From the NCBI RefSeq assembly GCF_021155765.1, contig NC_060112.1, positions 22,656,501-22,720,500 on the forward strand: a DNA stretch of 64,000 nt, read 5' to 3'. Of this stretch, positions 1-13,457 are shown piece after piece. The number at the start of each line of letters is the position of its first letter. The first letter of the stretch is position 1. The notes beneath the pieces were generated by a model. It saw only the letters and a program-made list of their open reading frames with translations. It was not told where the DNA came from and ran no database searches. Origin of the DNA: Diprion similis. Its lineage: Eukaryota > Arthropoda > Insecta > Hymenoptera > Diprionidae. A program made the position numbers and the translations under genes.

Positions 1-293
1 TCCCACAAGCATGTAGTACCTACAAGAAATACGTGTATCGTAAAACGGAAACGAAATTGTAAAACCACATGCTCGGCAAGGTAGGTTATAGTATATTGAA
101 AAAAAAGCTAAGCGTGCAATAAGTGAGCCGTACGTTTTGTTATTTTACTTTTCACAGTTTTTTATTATCCAGCATCAACGAATATGGGCATATGATGATC
201 TTGATAAAAGAGTCACGTACGAAAGCGCGTGAAACGCATCAGTCAAAGAACGGTATACGCGGCGCGGGACAAATTGGTGTCTGCAGCAGCATC

Positions 294-346
294 ATGGCAT
301 GGCATGGCATGGCATGGCATGGCATGGCATGGCATGGCATGGCATG
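294..346. repeat. (GGCAT)n microsatellite
   Basis: About ten tandem copies of the pentamer GGCAT. Both strands stay open through it, which creates spurious small ORFs. Confidence 0.95.
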
Positions 347-570
347 CACTGTACAACGAGATGAGAGAGAAGAGTGGAGAGGAAAGCTTGAGGACGTAGG
401 CGCGCGACAATTTCGACGAATGTCCAATGTGTAAATTAGATAGTAAATTTCGTCACAAAGAATTAGTCACGGCTTACCGAAAGGAGGACGTAAGAAGAGG
501 CCAAAAACAAAGATAGAAAATAATAAGAGAGAAAGACGAACCTCGGTGGAGGAGAAAAAATTCTACCCAA

Positions 571-621
571 AGCATCAGCATCAGCATCAGCATCAGCATC
601 AGCAGCAGCAGCAGCAGCAGC
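571..621. repeat. Compound (CAGCAT)n/(CAG)n microsatellite
   Basis: A run of CATCAG hexamers passes directly into pure CAG/AGC triplets. No flanking coding exon is visible, so it is not evidence for a polyglutamine protein. Confidence 0.95.
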
Positions 622-2748
622 TTATGGCTCTCTGCTGATTCCTGATGGCTGATGGCGCAGTGTCAGATGTGGTGTGGGTGGCAGATGAGAAGTACAAACA
701 TCGTGAATATAAATCTACCGACAAAACGAATCCCGCCTTCGCATATACATATCTACATACAAGACATCGTACTATATATTCGAGGCCTCCGCACTTCCTT
801 GTACAAACAAATGCCCCAGCAATCATATGTGAATAGCTGTCCACACACGCGTGCGGAATCCACGTTCAGGATAATATTGGTACAGTATGCAGGCAAACGG
901 TTTGCGCGGAAGCGTGACGACACGCCCCGCAGCAGCAGCGGAACAAAAAGAAAAAATATAATAAAAAAAAAAGAAACCGCCTCTCCGATGAATCGGGCTT
1001 TCGAAATTTACCCGCATGTATACCCTGCACTTTTCACGTTCTATACAGTCACGTATAATCGTTATTTGCCTCAAATATTAAACGTCTACTTTCTTCGGCA
1101 AATATCTATGGGTAATATGAATAAGCCGCACTTTTCGTACCGAAGAAATTTTCGACACAGACGAGAAGTCTCCGTCGTGAAGCACGCGATTAGAACGTTT
1201 CGAAAAAGAGGAGATTAGAAAAGTACAGAAAGTCGTGAATTTACGGTGGCTCGCGAGAACGAAAGATAAAGATTCTTATTGTAAGTGTAAGTTCTAAGAC
1301 ATTGTCCGTGTTCTACTTGATTCCGTTATTAATATTTTCCCGGACATTAGCTTTAGTGCTTGAATTTCTTTTCCTTAACTCTGGGGGTAATCTGTGACTC
1401 CGACGCTTCGTGTTTTTTATTTGTATTTTTTATTATTAATATCTTCTTTTCTCAACTTCGTTCTCCGTGTGGTACCTCCGTGTAGATACGTTTCTTGGTT
1501 CAGATTGTGAAATACGCTGCTGCAGCGACCTTTGATCTTATATAAAAGCAGCTTTTGCCCTAAGGTATATACCGAATACGTATAATAGGTATAAAGCTGT
1601 GGTAAAAATCGTTTCACCAACGCCGTTATGTTATTATCGTTATGATATTTTTATTTCTATAGTCATTTTTATTCAGAAAACAATTAGTACGTCCACATGT
1701 ATTACCTTGCGCCTGCCTTAATTTATTGCCCACTTTCTTTCCGACTCCGGAAAGTTGTATACAATATCGAGGTATATGAAAATCCCTTCAATGAAACGAT
1801 ATTGAATAATTACACGTTTCGCGTTAAGGATTTCTCTGTCTATATCTTTCGATAAAATTGTCCTACAGCTTTTACGTTGCGAAAAAGAAAAAAGATTATT
1901 TCCTTTCCTTAAATAACCACGATAACGTGAAAAAAAAGACAAAAATAAAAAAACAAACAAACAAGGAACAAAACGTCTAATCGAAAAGTCATCTCAAAGT
2001 GAAGATTCGTACACGTTATAGTTACAAATTGTCATAATGAGAAATGAAAAGGGAGATAAAAAGCAGAAGTTTGCGACGAAGACGATCGAGTCGCTTAATC
2101 GGCAAGTGCAGGGAGGAAGGACTAATTGACTGCAATTCCCGCCCACTTATGCGTATGAAAAGTTGACGATTACGAGAGGACAGGGTTCTGCTCTCTGTTC
2201 CAAAAGGACGAGGCGTGTGCAAAAAGGCATAAAAGCACAAGGAAAAGAAAAAGGACTAAGGAAACTTTTTATTCGGACGAATCGAAGATCGACGGCGCCT
2301 CGATTATCGCAGGGCATTAAATCCTGTCACGCGAAGTTGGTCAAGCCAAGAAGATTAATACATACCCGCAAAAAAGTGACGCTGTACAAACCGCGTGCGT
2401 TATAGATATATATGTATAATTGTTACGTCTCATCCGGCAAAGTGTAATCGAATGCACGCAGGTCTGTATAAGTATATAATGGGTGTGAATAAACGTGATG
2501 AGATTCGGAGAAAATTTACTTAATATTCAATCGACACGCGATAAACGAGTACATTCATACGACGTAAGTCGGGAATGGAACAAGCTCCTTATCGCGAGAC
2601 GTCTTTCGCCGGACGATAAGCCTCACGAACTAATCAAGTCATATCACATTATCGTCATTTGTTCCTTGACTTGTACCTACGGTCCTCATCCCGCTTCTTA
2701 TTGCGGCTGGTAACTCTCGAAACTGCGTTGCTGCTTTTCTGCTTCTTG

Positions 2749-2749
<1 letters not shown>

Positions 2750-2780
<31 letters not shown>
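2750..2780. repeat. (CT)n microsatellite
   Basis: An uninterrupted CT dinucleotide run of about 15 copies. Confidence 0.95.
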
Positions 2781-2783
<3 letters not shown>

Positions 2784-5700
2784 TTAACTCTTTCTCCTTA
2801 TCTCCGTCCTCGAATTTCCTTTCCACGACTTTCTCCCGCAGCTCTAGGCATATATCCACCTGTAAGTAGTGGTGATACGGCTAGCTAGCAGACGACGGTA
2901 AATGCGTCTTGCGACACGAGATGAGCTGAGCTGAGCTCGTCTTTCGTTTGGCCATTGGCCGTGGCTCCTTTTCTTCCCCTTCGCCACTTCATCCTCGTAT
3001 CTTTTATTTCCGACTACTTTTTTCCCTCTTCTCCTTCAATGGTCGTTTGTCGTTTGTTCGCATCATTAGAGGCTCGCGTGTGCCAATTTGCCACGCCCAG
3101 ATACGAGAATTCGCACCTTCGACCGGCAGATATGCGAAGCGAACGCGTCCCGAGGCGGCTTGGCTTGACTTGACTTGGCTTCGCTTCTCTTCCTCTTTTT
3201 TCTTTTCACCTCATCACAGCTTTTTGCCCTCCCCCGTCGCATCCTCGCTTTAACCGCTCTTCTGGAATTTCCTATCCTTATTCCTCTTCTTATTACATAA
3301 CGTACCTGACCAAGAGCCTGCAGCTGTCTGTTCTCCTTCTTCTTATCAAACCACCGACAATGAATTTCACGGGCCAAATTTTCAAATCCCAAGCGAAATC
3401 ATACCTAACAATAAACTGTACTCTCGCCTGTCATCGTTTTCTTTCGCCTCAAAAAAACTCGGAGATAACCGGTGAGTGCTGGAACCGATCGTTGAGCCGA
3501 AATGAAATCGCAAGCGTGTCAACAGCCGACATTTTAATCTTTTTTTCCAACTTTTCGTTTTTTCAATCTCACCATCAGAAATTTTTCTCAGGCCTTTTTT
3601 TGGCTTATCTTAATTTTCTCCGGATCCGCGAGATTCGAATCTCAGGAATCGTTGAGCTGTTCCAAAAAAATATACGTGAATGTCCCCACTTTTACTGTTT
3701 TCAGTGTCTTGTTCGTTGAGTGGAATTGTGTTTTTTTTTCCTTCGTATCTTGTAATAATAATAACAGTAATAACAATCTAAAACGTACGTAACGACTTAT
3801 GGGAGATATTCTACATATTCTACGCGTCGAGAGAGATATTTTATACACAGGCACACACGCATAATATTCACACACCGGTGCAAAAGGAAAGGGTAGAAAA
3901 ATATACGACGCATAACTCGCGGACGGTCAACTTGGAGGAGGATGAGACCTCGGAGGTGAAACAACGGCGGACCAGGACTGGCAATTAAACTCGTTCGAGC
4001 CGCCAGCGACGTCATTTCGACGTCGGGTATCGCTTGTTGCCAATAAATCGGCTCCTAAAAAGACAACCGTGAAAACATGACCTCTGGCTCTCGAAGCCGG
4101 CACCACCACTTTACCCTCCTCAATACTCGTACACCTGAGGTTACATATTTCCAATCCACATAACCATTATGCGAGCCCACATATCTCTGCCTATCATAAT
4201 TCTCTCGCAATTCGAGATGCAAACCACGCTCCAAACGGAATTGAACAATTGTATGAAAGTCTCAAGCTTTTGCGATGTACAGAATCATGGGTACTCCGAA
4301 AATAATCACCATCGCGGAGTGGAAGACAAGATTATTCCGATCAAGGCGAAGAAAACAGCCTTTTTTGCACGTCGTTGAATTCATTCGTTTACTGTGTTAT
4401 CAACATAATAACAGAATTAATGAATTAATAACGTAGCCAAAAAATTTTCCCCTGATTAAGTAATGAAACTAACGTGAGCAAGTAAAAGCTTCCAAAATTT
4501 AAACATTCGTTTTCCGCCATCTAATTTTAGCATACACCCCCTTAACGGATGAAACAAAATTTTCGTATAAAAAGGAATTTAGATAATTCCATGGTTAATT
4601 ACTAATTCCTGTCCTCGATAATAATACCACTGTAGAATTTACAGAACAAAAAACATTCCTCGACAAAGTACAAGCGAAATAGAGCATTCTCCTAGCTTTT
4701 TTCGAAATAGCATCTTCTTCTCCCAGTTACCCAGCAGTAGCCGAGGTAGAGAAAAAGGAAGAAGGGAAGATAAAAAAAGAAAGATAAAAAATCCCGATCT
4801 CGCCTCGTGACTAATTCTAACCCAAACTAAGACGGCCTCGCCCACACGGGGCGAAGAAGGCGCAACAAGTCGCGGGCTTCTCGGGTCTAATGGCGAAGGG
4901 AGGTCGACCTCGTCTTCTCCACCTCTCTCATCTCTCGGACGGTAAATCTGCTCCTATCCCCGACTGCAGGCGCGTGCTGGAATAAACAAAGACGGATCTG
5001 AGAAGGCACAATGGAGACCGGAAACTGAGAGTGTAACTAGCGACGGGCAACGCGTGCTGGCGAGCTAGGCGAAAGCTGGTATTACATTCGGCTTCGAAAT
5101 GGGCCGCCACTTCATCTGGCTAAAAAACAACGCCCTGGGTCAGAATTAGTCGGTACAGTAGAAAAGCCCAGAAAGGATGACGGAGGCTGGAGTCAGGCGT
5201 CCATGAAACAGAGAGGTGCCTTGTCTCCTCCTCGCCTTTGACCCCCACACCATAAGAATTACGGCCTACCGTCCTACGAGGCTCCTCGCGACACTTCCCA
5301 AACATTTAATTATGATTTACGTCGCCTGCTTTTCGGCCCGGATGCATAGCAGCGCGTGCATACCAACATGCATTCCCTGACCGGAGGCTTTAAATGGATT
5401 ATAAAAAACTGAGGGATGGGTAAAGAATCGCTCGCGGACCGCGGCTCAGGAATCGAACGATCGATGTCGAAACTGGATCAGGAATTTTTCGACTCCCGGC
5501 TGTTCGATAAAATTTTATTACGTCTTCGTACACGTCTCGCTGCGCTATATCGCCGCTATCCATCTCGCCAAGTGCGGCAGCTGCTGGTGATGCTGCTCCG
5601 GACACACTAACGAATTCGGTAATAAATTAACTTTTTACACTGGTCCCCACGGCACCACGGTGTATGTAGAGCGTAGTTTATTTTCTTCTCCTAGGCCATC

Positions 5701-6970
5701 TCCTAGGCCGTACTTCGAAACACCAAAAACACGATCAAAGGCGTCCGAAAATCACCGTCTGGATTACTCTCGTGTAATTTTTTACTCTCGTATTATCTAT
5801 ATTCCTCCGAAACGTTTGTGTAATATGGTCACGCGTGATTTCGACGTTTCTGCAGCTTCAAAATTCGTCGTTTCCTTTTTTTCTACGGATTTTCTTATCG
5901 AAAATATGAATTAAAAGAGCCATTATTCATAATCAAAATGTCAACGGAATTGAAATAATTAAAAGTGATACGGACAATGGAGTGTTAAAATCCAAATCTA
6001 CAACAGCTTCAAAAGAGAATTTTGAGATGGAAACAAGTTAATGTTTATTATCGACAATAGAGTACGATATAATTTCGGAAACAGTAGATGCAAAGCATCG
6101 ACGATGATAATTTCGACAACCCACATAAACGTCAAGCTAGTACTGAATCATCGTGCCAAAGATACTCACTCACAAAGAAAATTATTACACCTTGCAGCAG
6201 ACCCGACTAAGATATTATAAAGCCTCGACTTCACAAATTCCTTTCTAAACTCTCCCAAGTTCCCACAGCTAAATCATACTTGGCCAATATATACAAATAC
6301 CTCTCATAGGCGATGCGTCCATATTCTACTATAGCATACGAACTGATCGTGATACCGAAGATCGATCCATTTCCCACTCAATTACAATCTTCACTGAAAA
6401 TGATCAAGAATACCTGATGAAGCCGTCTGCTTAAAAAAAAATTTAGAGAAACCTAATACAACCCAAGAGTTTCAAAATTCCACGAATAATTTCCCCGTTC
6501 ATTTAACAAACCGCGACCATAAATTCCATTCGAGTGGTACCTCGTGAGTTAAGAAACTGACTAAACAGCAATCGGGATTCTAAAAAATAAAAAAAAAAGA
6601 AACTGCATCAACACAGAAGCTAAGGTATCACGGATGATAGGAACAAATTGCAGAAACATCTTCGTACCAGACAGTGTAGGGGGTTGGATGGTATCAGTGA
6701 AACTGAAGGAGTGATACGTAGCGCCGAGTAACGTGATCGTCGGGGGCGTACATAAAAACATTGGTACACCGAGTGCATGGCTATCGGTAGAAGGCATCTC
6801 GTGCAAACGGCAGCAGCAGATCTGTACGATCTAGGATCGGCAGTAGTAGAGCAACCAGGGAGCGGAGATCCCAAGAGAGTATCGAGTGTTGCTCGGCCCC
6901 CGGAGGATGAGAGTATATAACAATAAGAATGGGAATGATGATGATAATAATAAAAGGAATAATAAGGATA

Positions 6971-7021
6971 AGAGGAGGAGGAGGAGGAGGAGGAGGAGGA
7001 GGAGGAGGAGGAGAAGGAGGA
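6971..7021. repeat. (AGG)n microsatellite with AT-rich flank
   Basis: About 15 AGG triplets follow an imperfect GAT/AAT-rich tract at roughly 6925-6970. The run is open in several frames and explains the overlapping poly-Ser, poly-Pro, poly-Leu and poly-Arg ORFs here. Confidence 0.95.
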
Positions 7022-7357
7022 AGAGGTGGAAGATGTGCGCGTGGACCATGCACGTGTTCTTGGAGCCCCGGGCCTGTACCCCCCTCCCCCCACCCCCCCT
7101 GGTAAAATTCAACCGTGTGTACGGAGCCTCTCGTATGTGGGTGTCCGCGGTCCCACGCGTCTAGGTGGGGCCCGCCCGGTCATTACATATATGGTGGGTA
7201 CAGTCACGGAAGGCCTCGTGTCATGGGAACGTCACTGTGATCGTTCTCGCCACCGAGTGTTAAGAAACTAATATTACGGATTACGTCGATCGACCGACGG
7301 CTGGATTTACGACCCGAAGGATCGTCGCTCTCTCGAAATTATTGAAAAGTTGAAGTG

Positions 7358-7383
7358 TTTTTTTTTTTTTTTTTTTTTTTTTT
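7358..7383. repeat. Poly(T) tract
   Basis: An uninterrupted run of about 26 T. It could be a retroposon tail on the minus strand, but no element body or target duplication is recognisable. Confidence 0.9.
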
Positions 7384-7497
7384 AGACAATTTTTCTTTCC
7401 GGTCATCGACCACGAGCTGCTCTCAAAATTTTATCTTTCGCTAGGACGGGGTAATGCGATTCCTCGGGTGAGGTGTTTACCGAAAAATAAAGGCCTG

Positions 7498-7632
7498 TGA
7501 AGTCAATCAAAGTCAGCTGAAGTCATCGACTTACTTGAAGTCATGAAAAAGTCACGTAAGGTTATTAGAAGTTATGAAGTCACTGGAAGCCATTTCAAAT
7601 CCATTGGAGTCTTGGAGTCTTGAAGTCAGGTG
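7498..7632. repeat. Dispersed GAAGTCA-type short repeat cluster
   Basis: The heptamer GAAGTCA or a close variant recurs at irregular spacing at least five times in about 135 bp. Function unknown; it may be a decayed tandem repeat. Confidence 0.5.
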
Positions 7633-8961
7633 TCGACGACCCAACTCCAGCAGTTGTTTCCCCTCGTTTCGTTTTCGTTCATGGATATTACATTACGATT
7701 ATAGACTTTCAGCTCACGGAGAAAAGGGTATACTAAAAATATACACTTGGTACGTACCTATCATTTTTGTAGTAAGAATTGTGTATTCGAATAAACGTCG
7801 TACTTCAAATCCATTTGTTGCTGTTTATCGTATGCGAATTTGAGTCATCTCTCACCCTTGTCTCTGTAAGGGTCCTGGATAATAGCATTTTTCAAACTTC
7901 CTACGTATAATATCTTTCAATTTCCAAGTTTCCATACAACATGATTGTACCCTAAAGCCGTTTCTCAAACCGTAAATTAACCATATCAAAACATTCGTTT
8001 CAAAGGGATATACATATACCAGATACCTATACATGCGTGAATGTAGAAATTAAGCGGAGGTATAATATTTGAGAGACCTGAATGCCCGAAGGTGATATTA
8101 TGAGATATGAGACTTATTACGACACTTCGCTGGAGAGAATTTCCAAGTATAATTATGCAAAGCAGTTGTCGTACGGAATTAGATCAAGCGTTGCTTAGCC
8201 TTCGATTGTACGGAGAAGACAATTTCTGCTGCACACTACGTTACACGTATCGCCATGTTGCCAATTAACAATCTACCCATTTCTCACTGGTCTAGTACCA
8301 AGCTTGTTCAAGTGTTATCGAGCAATTGATTAAACACTCACAGCACAACAAACGAAGCTCAAAATCGTCCGAGTACAAGTTTTATATACCTTCGAGAGAC
8401 GTGAATGAGCAGTGCGGAGGAGCGTGCGGCGTGCTTTGAATATTTCTATGCCACCTCAAGGCGGTACGGCAAAGTAGCACCAACCATGAGAATGGAAGTC
8501 GGAGAGGAGTGGCAGGTGTGCTGCATTTCGAGGTGAGATTTAAACGAGTCACTGTAACAATTGGGTTTCAAACACGTGAGATGTAAAACAGCGCTAATGT
8601 CGAGCTGTTTACACCTGTTTCTCGCACCTGCAACACCAGCAGCAAAAAAAGAAGATAAAAAAGAAGAAGTTGGAAAACAGTATTGATACGAAACGCAGGT
8701 GAAATGAAGCGATTGAATATCGATTAGTCGGTGATCTTGCGTGCTCCGATTCGTAGCTAAAATTATTCCCCCCCCCCTCCCAGAGAAAAAGACAGTTATC
8801 GAGGATTTAGAATGGCAGGAGAAGAAACCCGTGCCTAATCATAGTAATAACGAAAGCGCTGCTAATAAAGATATTCCGACTTCCGTGGGGCGATCAGTAA
8901 TTGGGGTAAAATGTAAAATACCGGGTTGGATTCCCGGATGGCGCGTACCCGAGTAGCGATG

Positions 8962-8989
8962 TTCCAGACACCGACGAAGGTGTCTGGAA
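8962..8989. repeat. Perfect 11-bp inverted repeat
   Basis: Arms TTCCAGACACC (8962-8972) and GGTGTCTGGAA (8979-8989) are perfect reverse complements separated by six bases, giving a compact stem-loop. Its role is unknown. Confidence 0.85.
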
Positions 8990-11900
8990 TGAAAGTTTCC
9001 CCGACGAGTGTACCGCGGCTGCAGGATAATCGTATGCAGATTGTAGGGCGGGTTTCAGAGAGGCTTGTCCCCAAACTTCGCGTGCAAGATTATACACCCG
9101 AGGCTCAGCTCGGGCAGCTCGAAAAAGGGAGAAATCGACGGGTTAAGAGAAAGATTAAAAGGAGCTGTCCGTGATGCTCTCGGCTCTCGAGACACACATC
9201 CTCCGCATGGACCGAGAGGCACGCCGCCTCGCGGAGGTGGGAAATACGGCCTGGTAATTCTATACGTAAGTGAATGATATTAGCGCCGTAACACGTGTAC
9301 CAAACTCCTTCGAAACAACCGATCGGGCTTCCGGTTTTCACGCTGCTAATCGTTGACGTTCCCATCTCACGCGAATATTTAATATATGTATACCTACTAG
9401 AAATTGAATTTAGTGCAAGGTGAGTTTAGGTATCAATTAATTATTGACCTTCTTTGGTTTTAGGTATCTGTTTGATACATATTTATAAATTTATCCAAAA
9501 ATGAATTCTTATTGGTTTTAGTCATTCAGAAATTCACAATTTAAAAACGTTGATTTGTTATTTTTCAAAATAAAAGGGTCAGTAATTGGGTCTGAACCTG
9601 TCGATACCTTACGAACCACTCACACCGTCGACTCTCCTTAACAGACCAGACGTGGGGATGTGAGGAAAAATCGAAGTCTGGCAGTGCGAATTCTTTAATT
9701 CTTTAATTCTTTAACTTTAAACAATCAACGCCAGTTTCAATCGATCGCAGATCTTAGCCTGGGAGTTGAACGACTGAGTCATATTACTTATATTCGAGGC
9801 TGGTCAACAGATGCATAAACGAGTTTCATGCGATCGGGATTTTGCAGCAGCGCGGCATGCAGATCACCCGGTAATTTTTCACTGCGGATTCGTGTAACTT
9901 TGCATATGGACGAGTATAGAAACAAGTGTACCGAGAAGCAGCGGTTTGTTACGATGATTGGCGCCGGTGTCCATAATTCAGAATTCATAACGAAGGTGAA
10001 TTTACGCATGGAGGGTCTGGCAGGTACACGGTCTTACGCAACTGGAATTAATATGGAAAACGGCGAGAGACAAGCAACGCGGTGAAGGTATTCCGTAATA
10101 GTTTATCCGGCAAGCTGCTCGCCATCCTTAACATCATGTATACATAGCAATAGAGTATCGTACTTGCACCATTAATGATCCTTTTCTTAAAGTCTGTATT
10201 CATCGATCTGCATAGCTTTTGATTTATTTGATTACTAAATTAGTTGCCGAGGTCCGGCTTTGAGCAAGTTTTTGGACACAAGTGTTTTACACTTCGAACA
10301 ATTTAGGGTTTAAAAATTAAATAATGCGGTGAGGATTTCTGCGAACCATAATATACTGACGTCTTAACACTATCTGACGATGATCACCAAAATTAACCAA
10401 AATCAGAAAAATTGTTGAATAGTAAACCACATCACAATCTCACCACGGCCATGCTTTTTACAGTGTATCATTCGTGGTCAAAGTCTTCGATTACAAGTGA
10501 AGAATAGAAGGACAATCGTTACAATGAGGTGACTGTAAGACCGGTACGCCTACCCAGGATCAAAGACCAGGACGACGATAAGGAGGATCGAAAAGGGAGT
10601 CCTTGGGCGGAGAGAAGATAAGAGAGAATGCGTGAGAGTAGAAGAAGGTGGAATGGAAAGAGAACATATCGGGGATGCATGAAGGGCCGAAGAGTCGCTC
10701 GAGCGAGTCGTTTATTATTGATAGTTACATTGCCGCAAGGCCAGCGGGGCATGTTCGAAATTAATTTTATACACGAGGAGAGTTTCAATATATTTGGCTG
10801 GTATAGTGCATAAATCAACGATCGAATGCATTAGCTCCACCGTCCAGAGATCCCGGTCCTCCGTCTCGTCGATGCAGAGAGAAAAGGACGATACCCATGA
10901 TGCACTTTGAAGGGGCCTTATTCCCGCGATGGTGCAGCGTTCGAAACTGCAACTCGGCGAAACGCCCACGCCCTGATCTCGGCGCGAATTAATACTCGAA
11001 GATGAAGGTGAAGGTGGAGAGGAAAGGTTGAAGAGGCAGGGAGGATCCATCCGCGTCAACTGACAACCTCCCCGACGGCGAGGCGGCGAAAAACAATCGA
11101 GCACGTCTGCGTCTGTCTTCGTCCTGGCGGTGCAGGATCACCGCAGGATCCCGAAGGAAAATGGTGCAGGGACTGCGAATTGATAAAAAAAAAAAGGGGG
11201 GGAATCTGCGTTGAGATATGAAACACTTTGGAGTTTCTTATGAGGACTCGTGCCGACGATGCGGAGATACGATCCAGGAACCGGAGCTTCCACTCGGGCC
11301 AGGGATAGATCCTTGATAAAGGACTCCTGATCCTTGAGTGTTTACAAAGAAGAGGCGGTCTTCTTTTGTTTCAAAGTGCCCTGCCGCCGCTCCAGGAAGA
11401 GGTGAGCTCGCTGCCCGGCGAACCGAGCGCAAGTCCCAATTACGGCGTAACTAATGCCTCTTAGCTTCGGGCGGTTTTCAAAATTCATCAAAATAAACTC
11501 TGGCGTTATACCGTTCGTTGAGGAGATTATTCATTCCTTGTCGAAATTCTTGTGTTTCGGATTAGGACTCAAGGACGTTAATGATTAACCAACTCCAATC
11601 TGGTCGGTCAGATATGGAAGATTCGAGGCTGAAAAAAACTGACCCAAGGAAAGCGAAGGTTCAGTCTTGACACTTTGACGTAGTATCAATTTCCAAGCAT
11701 ATCTTCATAGAGAAGATTATGCAAAAGCTTGTCGAGTACTGGAGCTCGAAATTGAACTGGGAGGAAATGAAGCTAATTAACCGATCGTTCTTGATTTCCG
11801 ATTTTTATAGATCAAAGATCGTGGTCGGAAATAAATACCGCACGAAAAAGAGAGAAGATCAAGATACGAAGCGATCGGGCGCTGATTAGTACAAGAATAT

Positions 11901-12310
11901 AACATCATCATATCATGCGGCAGATTTGAGTCTTAGTTAGAAGAAGTTGACCTCTTCGGTAACCGAGTCATGGTGTCCAGCCATCATCATATATCAGAAT
12001 CCTTGCGCGTGTCACTTATGCGCATGGATGTGAAGCGTTGACAGGTAATTAGTAAAATCTCCTCAACGTCTACGGTATGCATCTCATGTCGAAGTAATTC
12101 TCATTATACGACGGTCACTGACAGGTGAAGAAAAATTACACTCGATGCTACTTGAAAAGTTTGCCTTCAGCCGAAGCTCCGCTCTTAGCGATGATGCATT
12201 CATTCGACTATCCGCATGCAAGCGTGTGTGGGTGTGTCGTATATGCGATCAAAGTTCCATGTATAGATTAAATAAGAAACCGAAGCAGGCAGAGTCCGTG
12301 TATATATATT

Positions 12311-12924
12311 AGGGTGCCGCAAAAAAACCGACTATTTTTTTTTTTTTTTTTTTTTTGAGTCTCGTGTGACAAAATGTTAGTTTTTGATGTTTTAAGAGCC
12401 CACTCCAAAGGACAGCTCAAAAAAAAAATTTAAGAGTTCGCTCCAAATTTTTTACAATGTCAAAAATCGTCAAAAAATTAGATTAAAAAAATTATATTTC
12501 CAGTATTTTGTTTGATTTTTTATTCATATCGTGGTGTATTGTTATCGATTCTTTCTTACTAAATTGAAGAAAAAAAAATTTATGAAATTTTAACATGAAT
12601 ATTAAAAGGTCGCTCGAAAAAATCTAAAGAAATGCACCAAAAAACTAAAAATAATTATGAGCGACCTTTCAAAATTCAAATTATGAAATGAAACTTTCGG
12701 AAACTCATTTTTTTTGTCTATGAAATTATACCGTAACGAGAAAAAAATTTTAAAACAAAAAATCGATTTTTGACGATTTCTGACGTTTTAAAAAATGTGG
12801 AGCGACCTCTTAAAAAAATTTTTGTTGAACTGTCCTTTGGAGTGGGCTCTTAAAACATCAAAAGCGAACATTTTGTCACACGACACTCGAAAAAAAAAAA
12901 AATGGTCGTTTTTTTTGCGCCACC

Positions 12925-12926
<2 letters not shown>
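12311..12926. mobile_element. Long-armed foldback (MITE-like) element
   Basis: The two ends are inverted copies of each other. The left arm begins AGGGTGCCGCAAAAAAA and the reverse complement of the right arm begins AGGGTGGCGCAAAAAAA. Similarity continues for roughly 180 bp through landmarks such as GACAAAATGTT and the block around GAGCCCACTCCAAAGGACAG. Between the arms a second inverted pair (AAGGTCGCTC near 12607, GAGCGACCTT near 12660) sits in AT-rich DNA. The element is flanked by TATA-type sequence on both sides, consistent with insertion at TA. No transposase ORF is present, so it is non-autonomous. Superfamily is not assigned; TA insertion would fit Tc1/mariner-like elements. Confidence 0.85.

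Positions 12927-12956
<30 letters not shown>
12927..12956. repeat. (TA)n microsatellite
   Basis: A TA dinucleotide run abutting the right end of the foldback element. The left end also abuts TATATATAT, so the element appears to sit inside a TA repeat. Confidence 0.9.
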
Positions 12957-12958
<2 letters not shown>

Positions 12959-13440
12959 AAGAGGAAGAGGCCTCCTTAGTAGACAAATTGGGTAAATTTT
13001 TCACCAAAATGCATTTGATATTTGAATCGTATCCGCAGCCCGTATTACAAGTCGGTCGGATCCCCGCGCGGTTAGCCTTACAAATGCCTCGGCATTCTCA
13101 TTATAACCAGGACTGCCGAGGAGGGAGGAGAGGATTAATCAAATTTATCAAATTAATTGGCAATTAGAAAATTTGTTGGCCCCTCGCACCGTGTACTATT
13201 ATACTTTCGGTTGCTGCTGCTGCTGCCACTGCTGGATGAGGACTAATCTCACACCAGGGGCCGAGAGTTGTAAAAGTGTACAACACTTTCGGCGTCGATA
13301 TGACGGACGACTTTCGACTCTCTGCTCTGCCGACGAATGACGGGCAATTGTTCAGTCAGAGTAAAGAAGAGATGAAGAGAAAATCAAAAGATAGACAGAG
13401 AAAGAAAGTGAGAGATCAGATGTAAACGCCGACGAAAGGA

Positions 13441-13457
13441 GGGGGGGGGGGGGGGGG
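13441..13457. repeat. Poly(G) tract
   Basis: Seventeen consecutive G, a possible G-quadruplex or polymerase-slippage site. Confidence 0.9.

Larger units (their letters stand above)
1..12308. other. Intergenic or intronic DNA without recognisable genes
   Basis: I see no coding exon here. Open frames are short, lack recognisable domains and often run through simple repeats. The stretch holds several microsatellites (listed separately), homopolymer runs and a short perfect inverted repeat. It could be intergenic or part of a very long intron or 5' UTR of a gene outside the window; the sequence alone does not decide. Confidence 0.6.

Noticed and set aside
652..1218. Plus-strand open frame of 188 codons
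   Set aside because: No domain, signal or splice support; residue composition looks random and a second frame overlaps it.
6620..7112. Overlapping minus-strand open frames with poly-Ser, poly-Pro and poly-Leu
   Set aside because: They are three frames of the same AGG microsatellite; no frame has recognisable protein features.
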